A stretch of 64,000 nucleotides of DNA from Paenibacillus sp. GSMTC-2017. GTDB taxonomy: Bacteria > Bacillota > Bacilli > Paenibacillales > Paenibacillaceae. Numbering within the stretch: position 1 is the stretch's first letter; the number at the start of each line of letters is the position of its first letter. This document shows positions 28,168 to 36,124 of this stretch, piece by piece. Where the stretch lies: NCBI RefSeq assembly GCF_016019935.1, contig NZ_JAECMT010000001.1, positions 1,054,022 through 1,118,021 of the forward strand, in the 5' to 3' direction. The position numbers and the translations under genes are program-made. Under the pieces are notes generated by a model. The model did not search any database. It saw only the letters and a program-made list of their open reading frames with translations, and was not told the DNA's origin.

Positions 28168-29424
28168 TTAGGCGCTTTCTTCCTTCTTCTTGCCTTTTTT
28201 CGTGGAAAGCTCCGGCATGATTTTGTCTTGAACAGATTTCTCTGTAATGAGACAAGTACTCACATCGTCGCGTGACGGCACTTCATACATCACATCAAGC
28301 ATAATGCCTTCGATGATGGCGCGAAGTCCACGCGCACCCGTGTTACGCTTAATTGCTTCTTTCGCAATAGCATCAAGTGCAGCAGGTTCGAAGTCTAGTT
28401 TTACGTTATCCATCTCTAGAAGCTTCTGATACTGCTTCACAAGCGCATTTTTTGGCTCGGATAGAATCCGAACAAGCGCTGGCTCATCAAGCGGCTCTAG
28501 CGTTGAGATTACTGGAAGACGTCCTACAAACTCTGGAATAAGTCCGAATTTGAGCAAGTCTTCAGGCAATACCATCGTTAAGTATTCGCCTGCTTTCAAA
28601 TCTTTCTGCATTTCGCCGGAAGAATTGAAGCCGATAACCTTTTTGCCGATACGACGTTTGATCAATTGCTCTAGGCCATCAAATGCACCACCGCAAATGA
28701 ACAAAATGTTCGTTGTATCGATTTGGATAAATTCTTGATGCGGATGCTTACGTCCACCTTGAGGTGGCACAGAAGCTACCGTACCTTCCAAAATTTTCAG
28801 AAGTGCTTGTTGAACACCTTCTCCTGAAACGTCTCTTGTGATCGAAGGGTTTTCTGATTTGCGAGCTACCTTATCGATTTCATCGATATAGATAATACCG
28901 CGCTCAGCTTTCTCTACATCATAATCAGCTGCTTGAATAAGCTTAAGCAAGATGTTCTCAACGTCTTCGCCAACATAACCAGCTTCAGTAAGTGAAGTAG
29001 CGTCTGCAATCGCAAATGGAACATTCAATATTTTGGCCATCGTTTGTGCAAGAAGCGTCTTCCCTGAACCCGTAGGTCCTAGTAACAAAATGTTACTCTT
29101 TTGAAGTTCAACGTCTTCGATCTTGCTTCCTGAATTAATACGTTTGTAGTGATTGTAAACCGCTACTGACAAAGACTTTTTAGCAAAATCTTGTCCGATA
29201 ACATAGGAATCCAAGATAGAACGAATATCTCTAGGCTTTGGAATATCTTTCAGATCAAGCTCTTCTTCATTGCCGAGCTCCTCTTCAACGATTTCCGTGC
29301 ATAGCTCAATACATTCATCGCATATATAGACGCCAGGGCCGGCTACTAATTTACGAACCTGATCCTGCGATTTGCCGCAGAATGAGCATTTTAATTGGCC
29401 TTTTTCGTCATTGAATTTAAACAT
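28168..29424 (-). CDS. clpX: ClpX, ATPase subunit of ClpXP protease
   Basis: AAA+ unfoldase that feeds ClpP, 418 residues. The N-terminal zinc domain has two CxxC pairs (Cys13/Cys16 and Cys35/Cys38). Walker A is [17 protein letters not shown], Walker B is [11 protein letters not shown], and the substrate pore loop [11 protein letters not shown] and the sensor-2 region [10 protein letters not shown] are present. It follows clpP by 16 bp. Confidence 0.98.
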   Translation of the reverse strand: MFKFNDEKGQLKCSFCGKSQDQVRKLVAGPGVYICDECIELCTEIVEEELGNEEELDLKDIPKPRDIRSILDSYVIGQDFAKKSLSVAVYNHYKRINSGSKIEDVELQKSNILLLGPTGSGKTLLAQTMAKILNVPFAIADATSLTEAGYVGEDVENILLKLIQAADYDVEKAERGIIYIDEIDKVARKSENPSITRDVSGEGVQQALLKILEGTVASVPPQGGRKHPHQEFIQIDTTNILFICGGAFDGLEQLIKRRIGKKVIGFNSSGEMQKDLKAGEYLTMVLPEDLLKFGLIPEFVGRLPVISTLEPLDEPALVRILSEPKNALVKQYQKLLEMDNVKLDFEPAALDAIAKEAIKRNTGARGLRAIIEGIMLDVMYEVPSRDDVSTCLITEKSVQDKIMPELSTKKGKKKEESA

Positions 29425-29440
29425 GTACTCACCCCTTCTA

Positions 29441-30037
29441 TTAAATCGTTACGATACCAGGCGAAGTTATAACTTTGTCAATCAATCCGTATGCAAGAGC
29501 CTCTTCAGCGCTCATGAAATAATCGCGATCCGTATCACGGTCGATTTTTTCATATGGCTGACCAGTGCGATCAACATAGATTTGATTTAGTTTCTGCTTC
29601 GTCTTAAGTATCCAATCGGCATGAATCTTTATGTCAGTCGCTTGACCACGCACGCCACCGAGTGGCTGATGGATCATAACTTCAGCATTAGGTAGGGCAA
29701 AACGTTTGCCTTTTGCACCTGCTGTAAGCAACAAGGAACCCATGCTAGCTGCCATGCCCATACAGATCGTGGATACTTCCGGTTTAATATATTGCATCGT
29801 ATCGAATATTCCCATTCCAGCAGTTACTGAACCGCCAGGGGAGTTAATGTAGAGATGAATGTCCTTCTCAGGATCGTCGGCCGCCAGAAATAGAAGCTGA
29901 GCGATAATGGAGTTTGCGACGTCATCATCAATTGCACTTCCTAGAAAAATAATGCGATCCTTCAGCAACCGGGAGTAGATATCGTAGGAACGTTCCCCAC
30001 GATTCGTCTGTTCAACAACGATCGGTACCAGATTCAT
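29441..30037 (-). CDS. clpP: ClpP protease subunit
   Basis: Serine peptidase core of ClpXP/ClpCP, 198 residues. The catalytic triad is at the canonical positions: Ser98 (MGMAASMGS), His123 (VMIHQPLGG) and Asp172 (RDTDRD region). The ATG at 30037 has AAGAGG 8 bases upstream; the 33-codon upstream extension runs through the promoter and is rejected. The chain begins [10 protein letters not shown], as ClpPs do. No CtsR heptad repeat is visible upstream. Confidence 0.98.
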   Translation of the reverse strand: MNLVPIVVEQTNRGERSYDIYSRLLKDRIIFLGSAIDDDVANSIIAQLLFLAADDPEKDIHLYINSPGGSVTAGMGIFDTMQYIKPEVSTICMGMAASMGSLLLTAGAKGKRFALPNAEVMIHQPLGGVRGQATDIKIHADWILKTKQKLNQIYVDRTGQPYEKIDRDTDRDYFMSAEEALAYGLIDKVITSPGIVTI

Positions 30038-30080
30038 GCGACCAACCTCTTTTCTTTTTTGGCATTTGTAATGCTTACCC

Positions 30081-30109
30081 ATTGTAACACGTACGCTTAT
30101 TGATGTCAT
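30081..30109 (-). promoter_or_regulatory. Sigma-A promoter of clpP-clpX
   Basis: On the minus strand ATGACA (-35) and TACAAT (-10) with a 17-bp spacer, 44 bp upstream of the clpP start. Confidence 0.75.
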
Positions 30110-30200
30110 TTTTCCAGATACTACAGTATACGGCAACGGTCGTTCGTTATGTACGCATAATGCGTGAATTCACTTTCAGAAAATCAATTATGTAGGGTCA

Positions 30201-30233
30201 AAATAAGGCACGTATAGAACACGCGCCTTATCT
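30201..30233 (-). terminator. Terminator of tig
   Basis: Stem ATAAGGC..CGT / ACG..GCCTTAT followed by TTTT on the minus strand, 45 bp after the tig stop. Confidence 0.75.
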
Positions 30234-30277
30234 TGGGGTAAAACTTATTATTCTATTCCAGTGTTAACCGGGTGTTT

Positions 30278-31567
30278 TTAAACTGTCTTGCTGTTATCAA
30301 GCAAGAACTTAACTGTTTTGCGAACTTGAATATCTTCTTGCAAGTTGCCGATGTTACCGTTTTTCTCGAAGATGCTGCGAAGCTCTTCTGCAGGACGGTT
30401 GTAAGTTTTAGACAATGTCTCAAGCTCAGCAGCCAAATCCTCTTCAGAAGCTTCAAAACCTTCAGCTTTAGCGATTGCTTCAAGTACCAAGTTGTTCAAA
30501 ACGCGTTTTACAGCGTCAGCACGCATTTGGCCACGAAGAGCTGCTTCGTCTTGACCGGAGAACTGGAAGTATAGATCCATGTTCATTCCTTGCATTTTTA
30601 GGCGGCTTTCGAAATCTTTAACCATGTAATCAGTCTCAGTTTCGATCATCGCATCAGGAACGTCTACTTCAGCAGCAGCAGTTGCTTTGTCTACGACTGC
30701 AACTTCACGCGCTTGCTCAGCTTCCTTCGCTTTTTTCTCTTGCAATTTGCTAGTCAAATCTTGTTTGAATTCCTCTAGTGTGTCGAACTCGCTAACATCT
30801 TTTGCGAACTCATCATCCAAAGCAGGAAGCGTCTTACGTTTTAGTTCATGAAGTTTAACTTTGAATACGACTGGTTGACCAGCAAGATGTTCTGCATGGT
30901 AAGTCTCAGGGAAAGTTACTTCGATATCCTTGAAATCACCTAGCTCCATACCAACTACTTGATCTTCGAAACCAGGGATAAAGGAGTTGGAGCCTAGCTC
31001 AAGCGAATAACGCTCGCTGTAGCCGCCATCGAATTGCTCTCCATTCAAGTATCCATCGAAATCGATAACAGAAACGTCGCCTTTTTGAGCAGCGCCATCT
31101 TCTACTACGGAAAGTTCAGCGTGACGACCTTGCAAACGCTCAAGTTCAGCACCGATTTCCTCTTCCGATACTTCAACCTTAACTGCTTCAACTTCCAAAC
31201 CTTTGTATTCGCCAAGTGTAACTTCTGGCTTAACAACAACTTTAGCGTTGAATTTGAACTCTTGACCTTTAGCAAATTGAGTTACGTCGATTTCTGGACG
31301 ATCAACTGGCTCAAGACCATGTTCTTTAATTACTGCTGTGTAAACTTCAGGCAACAAGATGTCGATTGCATCTTGATAAAGACTTTCAATTCCGAAACGG
31401 GATTCAAAAATACCGCGAGGTACTTTACCTTTACGGAATCCTGGAACGTTAGCCTTTGCTACTACTTTCTTAAAGGCTTGATCCAAAGCTGTTGCTACTT
31501 TCTCTGCACTAACCTCAACATCGATTGACACGATGTTCTTGTCTATTTTTTCCCAAGTTGCTTTCAT
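30278..31567 (-). CDS. tig: Trigger factor (ribosome-associated chaperone, PPIase)
   Basis: Binds nascent chains at the ribosome exit. Length 429. The ribosome-binding signature is FRKGKVPRGIFESRFG (about 44-59). The FKBP-type PPIase domain runs from about 160 to 245 (GDVSVIDFDGYLNGEQFDGG, FIPGFEDQVVGMELGD), followed by the C-terminal helical arms. The ATG at 31567 gives MKATWEKIDKN with GGAGGGGAAGG upstream; the 12-codon extension before it is rejected. The order tig-clpP-clpX follows transcription. Confidence 0.97.
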   Translation of the reverse strand: MKATWEKIDKNIVSIDVEVSAEKVATALDQAFKKVVAKANVPGFRKGKVPRGIFESRFGIESLYQDAIDILLPEVYTAVIKEHGLEPVDRPEIDVTQFAKGQEFKFNAKVVVKPEVTLGEYKGLEVEAVKVEVSEEEIGAELERLQGRHAELSVVEDGAAQKGDVSVIDFDGYLNGEQFDGGYSERYSLELGSNSFIPGFEDQVVGMELGDFKDIEVTFPETYHAEHLAGQPVVFKVKLHELKRKTLPALDDEFAKDVSEFDTLEEFKQDLTSKLQEKKAKEAEQAREVAVVDKATAAAEVDVPDAMIETETDYMVKDFESRLKMQGMNMDLYFQFSGQDEAALRGQMRADAVKRVLNNLVLEAIAKAEGFEASEEDLAAELETLSKTYNRPAEELRSIFEKNGNIGNLQEDIQVRKTVKFLLDNSKTV

Positions 31568-31655
31568 TTTATGCCTTCCCCTCCAAAAATGCGCATGCAT
31601 CACATGTTTTCACGTTACATAAACCATTCTATTATAAACAAGATGGACGAGCTTT

Positions 31656-32597
31656 TCAAGGCTGATCTTCATCTTCACCCGTTTGGAGCAACATTGCAAC
31701 ACTTCGAAGTGACCTGCATGCTTGCTCATAACGGAAACGCATTGCATCGGTAATGCTGTATGTATCACGAATATCATCATCGTTTGCAGACCCGTACAGA
31801 GTCAGGTTTAACGTGAGATGTAGCGCTGCCGAGAAACAATCTACTGTTTCATCATCATCTCTTAACATCCACTGATACGCCGTTGTGCCGTACAGATACT
31901 GTAAACTTTCTTTCCATAACTCTCTGGCAAAATGAGGCAATGTCGGATCATCAATTTCAGCCACTGCTTCTGTTCGCTCAACAATTCGGCCTATTTGCTG
32001 GGGGAAATCGTCCATCGATAATGGAGTAGATTCAATATCCAGCAGTACGTTCTCTTCTAATCGAACGATAGAGATTCCACCTGTTAAACCGCGTTTACGC
32101 AGGCACTGTAGCGCTTTGAACTGAACCATTGGATGAATATCTTCCCGCTTCAACCATTCCAACATAATGTCGTTCACGTTTTCCGCTTCGATGAAAACAA
32201 TTCTTTCAAGCGCGAGCATCTGTTGATCAATCATAGGATGATGTTGCATGATGTACAGCACTTGATTGATATAAGCCTCGTCTTGATTATGAGGATTCAG
32301 CAATTGTTCCCTCAAAGCCGTTTCATCTTCAGGCTCGCTCTCTACAATACTGCTTTCCTCATTATCACTTCCATCAGGAAAAGCCATTACAAGCCAATCG
32401 AGCAAACTTTCCCATTCCTCATAATGCCGTTTCTCTTGCCCTTGGCATTGAACTAGAAATCGAAGCAATTGTTTGGCTTCCTTGTATTGCTCCGCCTCCA
32501 GCATACGAGTTAATTGAATCTGATATTGATCAAGCATGCTGGGAAATAAATATACGTTTTCTTTACCCTCTGTTTGTGGATCTTGAGGAGTTGTAAT
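31656..32597 (-). CDS. YsoA-like helical-repeat (TPR-type) protein with a probable ATT start
   Basis: Acidic, helical protein that precedes tig, the position of ysoA in Bacillus subtilis. From the first ATG (32537) it has 293 residues but no RBS. In the same frame 20 more codons upstream begin with ATT at 32597, preceded by TAAGGCGGTG, a 9/10 match to the anti-SD complement, at ideal spacing. The added residues (TTPQDPQTEGKENVYLFPS) read as protein and include a VYLFP segment before the helical region. A stop codon lies four codons further upstream, so no ATG, GTG or TTG can serve that RBS. The helices from about residue 21 (LDQYQIQLTRMLEAEQYKEAKQLLRFLVQCQG) look TPR-like. The function is unknown. 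The extent is an inference; the frame is certain. Confidence 0.75.
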   Translation of the reverse strand: MTTPQDPQTEGKENVYLFPSMLDQYQIQLTRMLEAEQYKEAKQLLRFLVQCQGQEKRHYEEWESLLDWLVMAFPDGSDNEESSIVESEPEDETALREQLLNPHNQDEAYINQVLYIMQHHPMIDQQMLALERIVFIEAENVNDIMLEWLKREDIHPMVQFKALQCLRKRGLTGGISIVRLEENVLLDIESTPLSMDDFPQQIGRIVERTEAVAEIDDPTLPHFARELWKESLQYLYGTTAYQWMLRDDDETVDCFSAALHLTLNLTLYGSANDDDIRDTYSITDAMRFRYEQACRSLRSVAMLLQTGEDEDQP

Positions 32598-32651
32598 GAT
32601 AACACCGCCTTAAGGTATATCCATATGAATCACCCAGTAATCTTGCGATAA

Positions 32652-32660
32652 ATTATACCA
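32652..32660 (-). promoter_or_regulatory. Extended -10 promoter of the ysoA-like gene
   Basis: On the minus strand TGGTATAAT, an extended -10 element, starts transcription near 32645. That is about 48 bases before the ATT codon. There is no clear -35. Confidence 0.55.
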
Positions 32661-32756
32661 TGATGAACGCAAATAAAAAAATAATGCCTTATTTCAAAAA
32701 AAATTTTTCGAAAGGGTTGCGCATTTCGAAAACTCATGATATATTATTTCTTACGC

Positions 32757-32833
32757 GTCCCAGTAGCTCAGTCGGATAGAGCACTCGCCTTCTAAGCGAG
32801 TTGTCGGGGGTTCGAATCCCTCCTGGGACGCCA
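32757..32833 (+). tRNA. tRNA-Arg (anticodon UCU), CCA encoded
   Basis: Acceptor stem GTCCCAG / CTGGGAC, discriminator G and encoded CCA. U8-A9, D-arm GCTC..GAGC, anticodon stem-loop CTCGC-CTTCTAA-GCGAG with anticodon TCT, and a T-arm with TTCGAAT are all in place. It reads AGA arginine codons. Confidence 0.97.
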
Positions 32834-32863
32834 TATATTTTTATATGAGTGTTCTAACAAATA

Positions 32864-32907
32864 AAAACCCTCGAAACCCAGTAGTATATGGGATTCGGGG
32901 GTTTTCG
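32864..32907. terminator. Terminator after tRNA-Arg, shared with the def-like gene
   Basis: Stem AAAACCC..CGAA / TTCG..GGGTTTT with A and T runs on both sides. It ends exactly at the def-like stop codon, so it probably works in both directions. Confidence 0.85.
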
Positions 32908-33423
32908 TTATTTACTAATCGATAATTTGTATACCTCTAGTAGATTGGCTCTACGTTTCGACACTTCTTCAAAAAACAATCCATCTTTAATATGATCGAT
33001 GTAGAGAATTCCGTCTAAATGGTCCATCTCATGTTGCATACATCTTGCGAGCATACCTTCCCCTTCAATAATCAATTCCGAACCTGATCTTGTAAACGTT
33101 TTTACTTTAACATATTAATATCGTTTAACTACCCCAACGTAACCTGGATAGGATAAACAACCTTCGGTCCCTGTTTGTTCTCCGTTACCGCTAATGATCT
33201 CTGGATTAATTAATTCGATTAATCCATCTCCACAATCCATAACGATGACTCTTCTAAGAATTCCTACTTGAGGAGCTGCTAAACCAGCTCGACCATCTAC
33301 TGCGTAAAGTGTTTCTTTCATATCGTCCAGTAGTTTTATTATTTTCGGAGTAATGCCCTCAACTGGTTTAGATCGTTTCCGAAGAATCGAATCTCCAAAT
33401 GGTACAATTGTTTTCGCTGTCAC
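32908..33423 (-). pseudogene. Peptide deformylase interrupted by one in-frame TAA
   Basis: Metal-dependent deformylase that removes formyl groups from nascent proteins; this looks like an accessory copy. The frame encodes 171 codons with all three family motifs: GRAGLAAPQVG (motif 1), EGCLSYPG (motif 2, Cys ligand) and QHEMDHLDG (motif 3, HExxH). A single TAA at 33115-33117 falls between motifs 2 and 3 (KRY-stop-YVKVKTF). No other lesion is visible. Translated normally, the product would be 102 residues lacking the metal-binding histidines. The start is GTG with GGGAGG 8 bases upstream, inside the end of the XRE gene 3 bp away. A recent nonsense mutation, a sequencing error or readthrough are all possible. 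Confidence 0.88.
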
Positions 33424-33426
33424 GAT

Positions 33427-33669
33427 CTACGCCTCCCTTAAACTTGGAGTTGGTGTATGGTTCCAAAGATCACTCGGCTTACAATCTAATGCTGTACATA
33501 ATGCATCAAGCGTTTCTGCTTTCATTTGCTTCGGCTTTCCTGATATTAGTGCACTAATTGAAGGTGCTGATAGTTTATAGTTTGCTTTTTCTTGTAGAAG
33601 ACGAGCAAGTTCTGTACCTGACCATATTTTTCTGTCAGCCATCATTTCTCTCAACATCCATTCAAGCAA
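33427..33669 (-). CDS. XRE/Cro-type HTH regulator (short, YozG-like)
   Basis: Small DNA-binding protein of about 80 residues. A five-helix HTH is visible: LREMMADRKIWSGTELARLLQEKANYKLSAPSISALISGKPKQM, followed by LDALCTALDCKPSDLW, typical of the Cro/C1 family that closes with DLW. A GTG at 33678 is possible but overlaps the best RBS. The TTG at 33669 has GAGGTG 6 bases upstream and yields the family-like start MLEWMLREMM. It is coupled to the broken def gene. Two palindromic operators upstream suggest autoregulation. Confidence 0.85.
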   Translation of the reverse strand: MLEWMLREMMADRKIWSGTELARLLQEKANYKLSAPSISALISGKPKQMKAETLDALCTALDCKPSDLWNHTPTPSLREA

Positions 33670-33692
33670 TCCAAACACCTCACAAAAATTAA

Positions 33693-33727
33693 TTAGGCAT
33701 TAGCTAAATTAATTAGGTACTGCCTAA
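33693..33727 (-). promoter_or_regulatory. Two tandem 15-bp operators upstream of the XRE gene
   Basis: TTAGGCATTAGCTAA (33693-33707) and TTAGGTACTGCCTAA (33713-33727) are imperfect palindromes with half-site TTAGG(C/T)A. Their centres are 20 bp apart, two helical turns. The intervening AAATTAATTAGG is itself directly repeated. Confidence 0.7.
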
Positions 33728-33803
33728 CTAATAAATTGCCACAAAATAGAAATTAAAACAAATTATTCTTTTAATGCAACGATACCACTTGTCTGAGACC
33801 GCA

Positions 33804-33875
33804 CAAAAAAAGACACCCAAAAGGATCATTGGTTTCCTTGTAGGAGGACTTCCCAATAAACCTTAAGGGTGCTTC
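33804..33875 (-). terminator. Long nested-hairpin terminator of the YolD-like gene
   Basis: On the minus strand a multi-segment stem (CACCC/GGGTG, AAGG/CCTT, ATTGG/CCAAT, TCCT/AGGA) is followed by T7. It is longer than an ordinary terminator. Confidence 0.8.
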
Positions 33876-33893
33876 AAATGGTTAAGTATACGA

Positions 33894-34136
33894 TTACGCA
33901 GAACTAGCAACCTTCATAATATCCATAAAAGGCACTTTAGTTGTTTCCCCATTATATTCAACGTGAACAAGCTTCGTTCTTGAATCCATCTTTACGATTT
34001 TCCCATAAACGAGTTCATCCCAGTTCCAAACTGTAAGCTGTAACTCCGTTTCCCCTTGATACGCCTCTACTAATCTTTCTCCTAGCTCCTCTAGTTCAAA
34101 TTCATCTCTAGTTGGTCGCTTTGGTCCTCTTGCCAT
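33894..34136 (-). CDS. YolD-like family protein (tentative)
   Basis: An 80-residue protein. The pattern LTVWNWDELVYGKIVKMDSRTKLVHVEYNGETTKVPFMDIMKV resembles YolD-like proteins, which are often found beside UvrX/ImuB-type Y-family polymerases. No polymerase gene is nearby, and this protein is shorter than usual because the N-terminal W-rich segment is missing. The ATG at 34136 has GGAGG 8 bases upstream. The function of the family is poorly known; the assignment rests on pattern memory. The upstream gap (34137-34438) holds AT-rich DNA with only weak promoter-like elements for the divergent lipoprotein gene. Confidence 0.6.
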   Translation of the reverse strand: MARGPKRPTRDEFELEELGERLVEAYQGETELQLTVWNWDELVYGKIVKMDSRTKLVHVEYNGETTKVPFMDIMKVASSA

Positions 34137-34438
34137 CTTGATTACCTCCAATGTCGTTCGCAAAATTTTCTACCCTTAAAAGAAAACAATAATTACTCTT
34201 TCGTTAGTGACAGTCCTAATCGTCATTTTTATATTACAAGTATATACCAAACAAACGTTCTCATGGAAGGATAGTCATAATTTTTATAAGTTAACACAAA
34301 GCTATATTCATTACAATCGATATGGTTTGTCGATTTATTTTATGGTAAAAGTTGTCGAAATTAACAGTGATTAATAGTAAAATAGAAAAGCTGTACGACT
34401 ACAATGAAAAAAATCTACATATCGGAAGGAGATGTATT

Positions 34439-34828
34439 ATGAAAGCTGCACATGGTACTAATCAATTATTCTCAACAATAAAAGGAATTGTAGTGCTGCT
34501 AGTTATTGCAAGTTTAGTTGCTTGTAGTCAAGACGATCAACCCGCATCCACTAACCAACTACCAAGCTCATCCACATCTGGTAAAACAACTTCTGCTTCT
34601 ATTATTACTAAAGCTGAGTTTGAAAAAATCAAAAATGGGATGACCTACAAAGAGATCGTTGACATCGTTGGCGGTGAAGGAGAACTCGTTTCAGAGGGCG
34701 GTGAAGAAGGCAGTGAGACGCATGTCGTCATTTATATGTTCGAAGGTGATGGCGATGCCTTGGCTAGTGCTACATTTGCTATAACTGCCGGAAAACTGAT
34801 TACAAAGACACAACTTGGATTAAAATAA
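34439..34828 (+). CDS. Small lipoprotein with DUF3862/BamE-like fold
   Basis: Exported lipoprotein of 129 residues. The signal peptide (IKGIVVLLVIASLVAC, about 19-34) ends in a lipobox LVAC, followed by a Ser/Thr-rich linker. The C-terminal domain (ITKAEFEKIKNGMTYKEIVDIVGGEGELVSEGG) matches the KxxxGMTxxEVxxxxG pattern of the DUF3862/SmpA-BamE superfamily common in Firmicute lipoproteins. AAGGAG lies 7 bases before the ATG; 29 upstream in-frame codons are rejected. Precise role unknown; attached to the outer face of the membrane. Confidence 0.85.
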   Translation: MKAAHGTNQLFSTIKGIVVLLVIASLVACSQDDQPASTNQLPSSSTSGKTTSASIITKAEFEKIKNGMTYKEIVDIVGGEGELVSEGGEEGSETHVVIYMFEGDGDALASATFAITAGKLITKTQLGLK

Positions 34829-34831
34829 GTA

Positions 34832-34882
34832 AGAGGGGCGTCTATAACAGATAGTAATTAATCCGTTAAGACACCCCTTTTT
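34832..34882 (+). terminator. Terminator after the lipoprotein gene
   Basis: AGGGG.GTC / GAC.CCCCT stem and a run of five T, immediately downstream of the lipoprotein stop. Confidence 0.85.
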
Positions 34883-34909
34883 CAAAAATATATGCTCATG
34901 CAGCTATTT

Positions 34910-35500
34910 CTACTCACCGGTAGCGAATCGTTTAAGAATATCTGTTTTTTCTGTTGTAAGCTCACCGCTATTGTCGAAAATGAGTATAGATGATGCCGGG
35001 ATATCCCAGTTAATAGCCGGAACAAAGTCTACCCGTTTCTCGAAAAGTCCCCAGTTATCAAACTTCCACTGATCACGCTCTGTTTGTCTTCCAACGATAC
35101 GATCCTTCTGCAGAGCCATATCTTGCAAAGTCACAACAATAACTTTAACGTCCACTTGCTCTTTGGTAAGGCCAGCTGCTGTAATCACATCTTCAATATA
35201 TTGCTTATTTTTTAACTCCGCAGTAAACGGAGAGATCATAAACACATTTTGTCCAGCAGCCAAATTTTCGATACAAACATCCTTAGCTGTATCATATTCA
35301 AGATCACGCAAGTTCGCTTTGTAAAATTCCGAGTCACGATCATTTTTATCTAGACCCTTCATTTCCAAAATGGCTTCTACGAACCTTCCACCGATTGTGT
35401 CTCTATCAAGAAAAGCTGCTGGAATTTCAGTACTTAACCGCCTAGCAACCGTAGTTTTCCCAGTACCTGCTACTCCAACGAAAAAAATTAACTTTTGCAC
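34910..35500 (-). CDS. P-loop AAA/kinase-like protein
   Basis: Cytoplasmic nucleotide-binding protein of about 196 residues. Walker A is VGVAGTGKTTVARRLS (about 7-22) and a following FLDRDTIGG resembles the lid/DxD region of small-molecule kinases (AAA_33/zeta-toxin type). LRDLEYDTAKDVCIENLAAGQNVFMISPF matches the second strand region. The C-terminal DNSGELTTEKTDILKRF is typical of this group. The GTG at 35500 is preferred (GGAGG 8 bases upstream) over the GTG at 35515, which overlaps that RBS. The substrate is unknown. No toxin-antitoxin partner is evident. Confidence 0.75.
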   Translation of the reverse strand: MQKLIFFVGVAGTGKTTVARRLSTEIPAAFLDRDTIGGRFVEAILEMKGLDKNDRDSEFYKANLRDLEYDTAKDVCIENLAAGQNVFMISPFTAELKNKQYIEDVITAAGLTKEQVDVKVIVVTLQDMALQKDRIVGRQTERDQWKFDNWGLFEKRVDFVPAINWDIPASSILIFDNSGELTTEKTDILKRFATGE

Positions 35501-35634
35501 GATGTACGCCTCCACTTTTATGTTAGGAATTATACTATGTTAACAGCTATTTGGGCATCAACACAAATAAGGCGATCCAACGTCATTAAGAAATGACATA
35601 TGTACCGCCAAACTGCCTTTCTCAACCTTTTTTG

Positions 35635-36054
35635 TTATATAATTCCCATTGATTCAATGTGCTGCTTCGTTTCCTCTGTACCACATTCATATAATAGCCG
35701 GTAGATCCGGCTAATGATTTCATCCGAGTTGCCGTTCAATTCCACATCATTACTCGGTGAGAAAGGTCTACTGTTGAAATGAAGCACAGACCAATTGTCC
35801 ATTGAATTAAGCTCTTTGAAAAGTTCATGCAACCTACTCTTATCATCTTCATTCGCTAAAATCTCCAGCTCATATGCAGCTGCTTCAGGGTCCTCAAGAA
35901 TTTGTCCTGCTTGCACCGAAACATAATAGGGCTTTCGATTGCTTTCTCGGTCTGAATCGTGTTGTTGTTCCTGCATTACAACTTTCATCCCTTTCTTGCT
36001 TCGATTTGCATTCCAATGACTCGACCTCACTAGCATCCCCAGTCGGACAGACAT
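35635..36054 (-). CDS. Hypothetical acidic protein, divergent from asnB
   Basis: A frame of 139 codons encoding an acidic, soluble protein without recognisable motifs. The most protein-like part begins about residue 28 (QEQQHDSDRESNRKPYYVSVQAGQILEDPEAAAYELEILANEDDKSRLHELFKELN), so the true start may be the ATG at 35985 or 35973 rather than 36054. A GAAAGGG precedes these ATGs. No family was recognised. It is transcribed divergently from asnB about 70 bp away. Confidence 0.6.
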   Translation of the reverse strand: MSVRLGMLVRSSHWNANRSKKGMKVVMQEQQHDSDRESNRKPYYVSVQAGQILEDPEAAAYELEILANEDDKSRLHELFKELNSMDNWSVLHFNSRPFSPSNDVELNGNSDEIISRIYRLLYECGTEETKQHIESMGII

Positions 36055-36124
36055 TTTATCCCTTTTTTCTGCATATAGCTGTTATTATCGCTACTGGAGT
36101 CCAGCAAAGAGAGGAATGAGAAGG

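Noticed and set aside
30037..30136. CtsR operator upstream of clpP
   Set aside because: No tandem GGTCAAA heptads are present; only a sigma-A promoter is visible.
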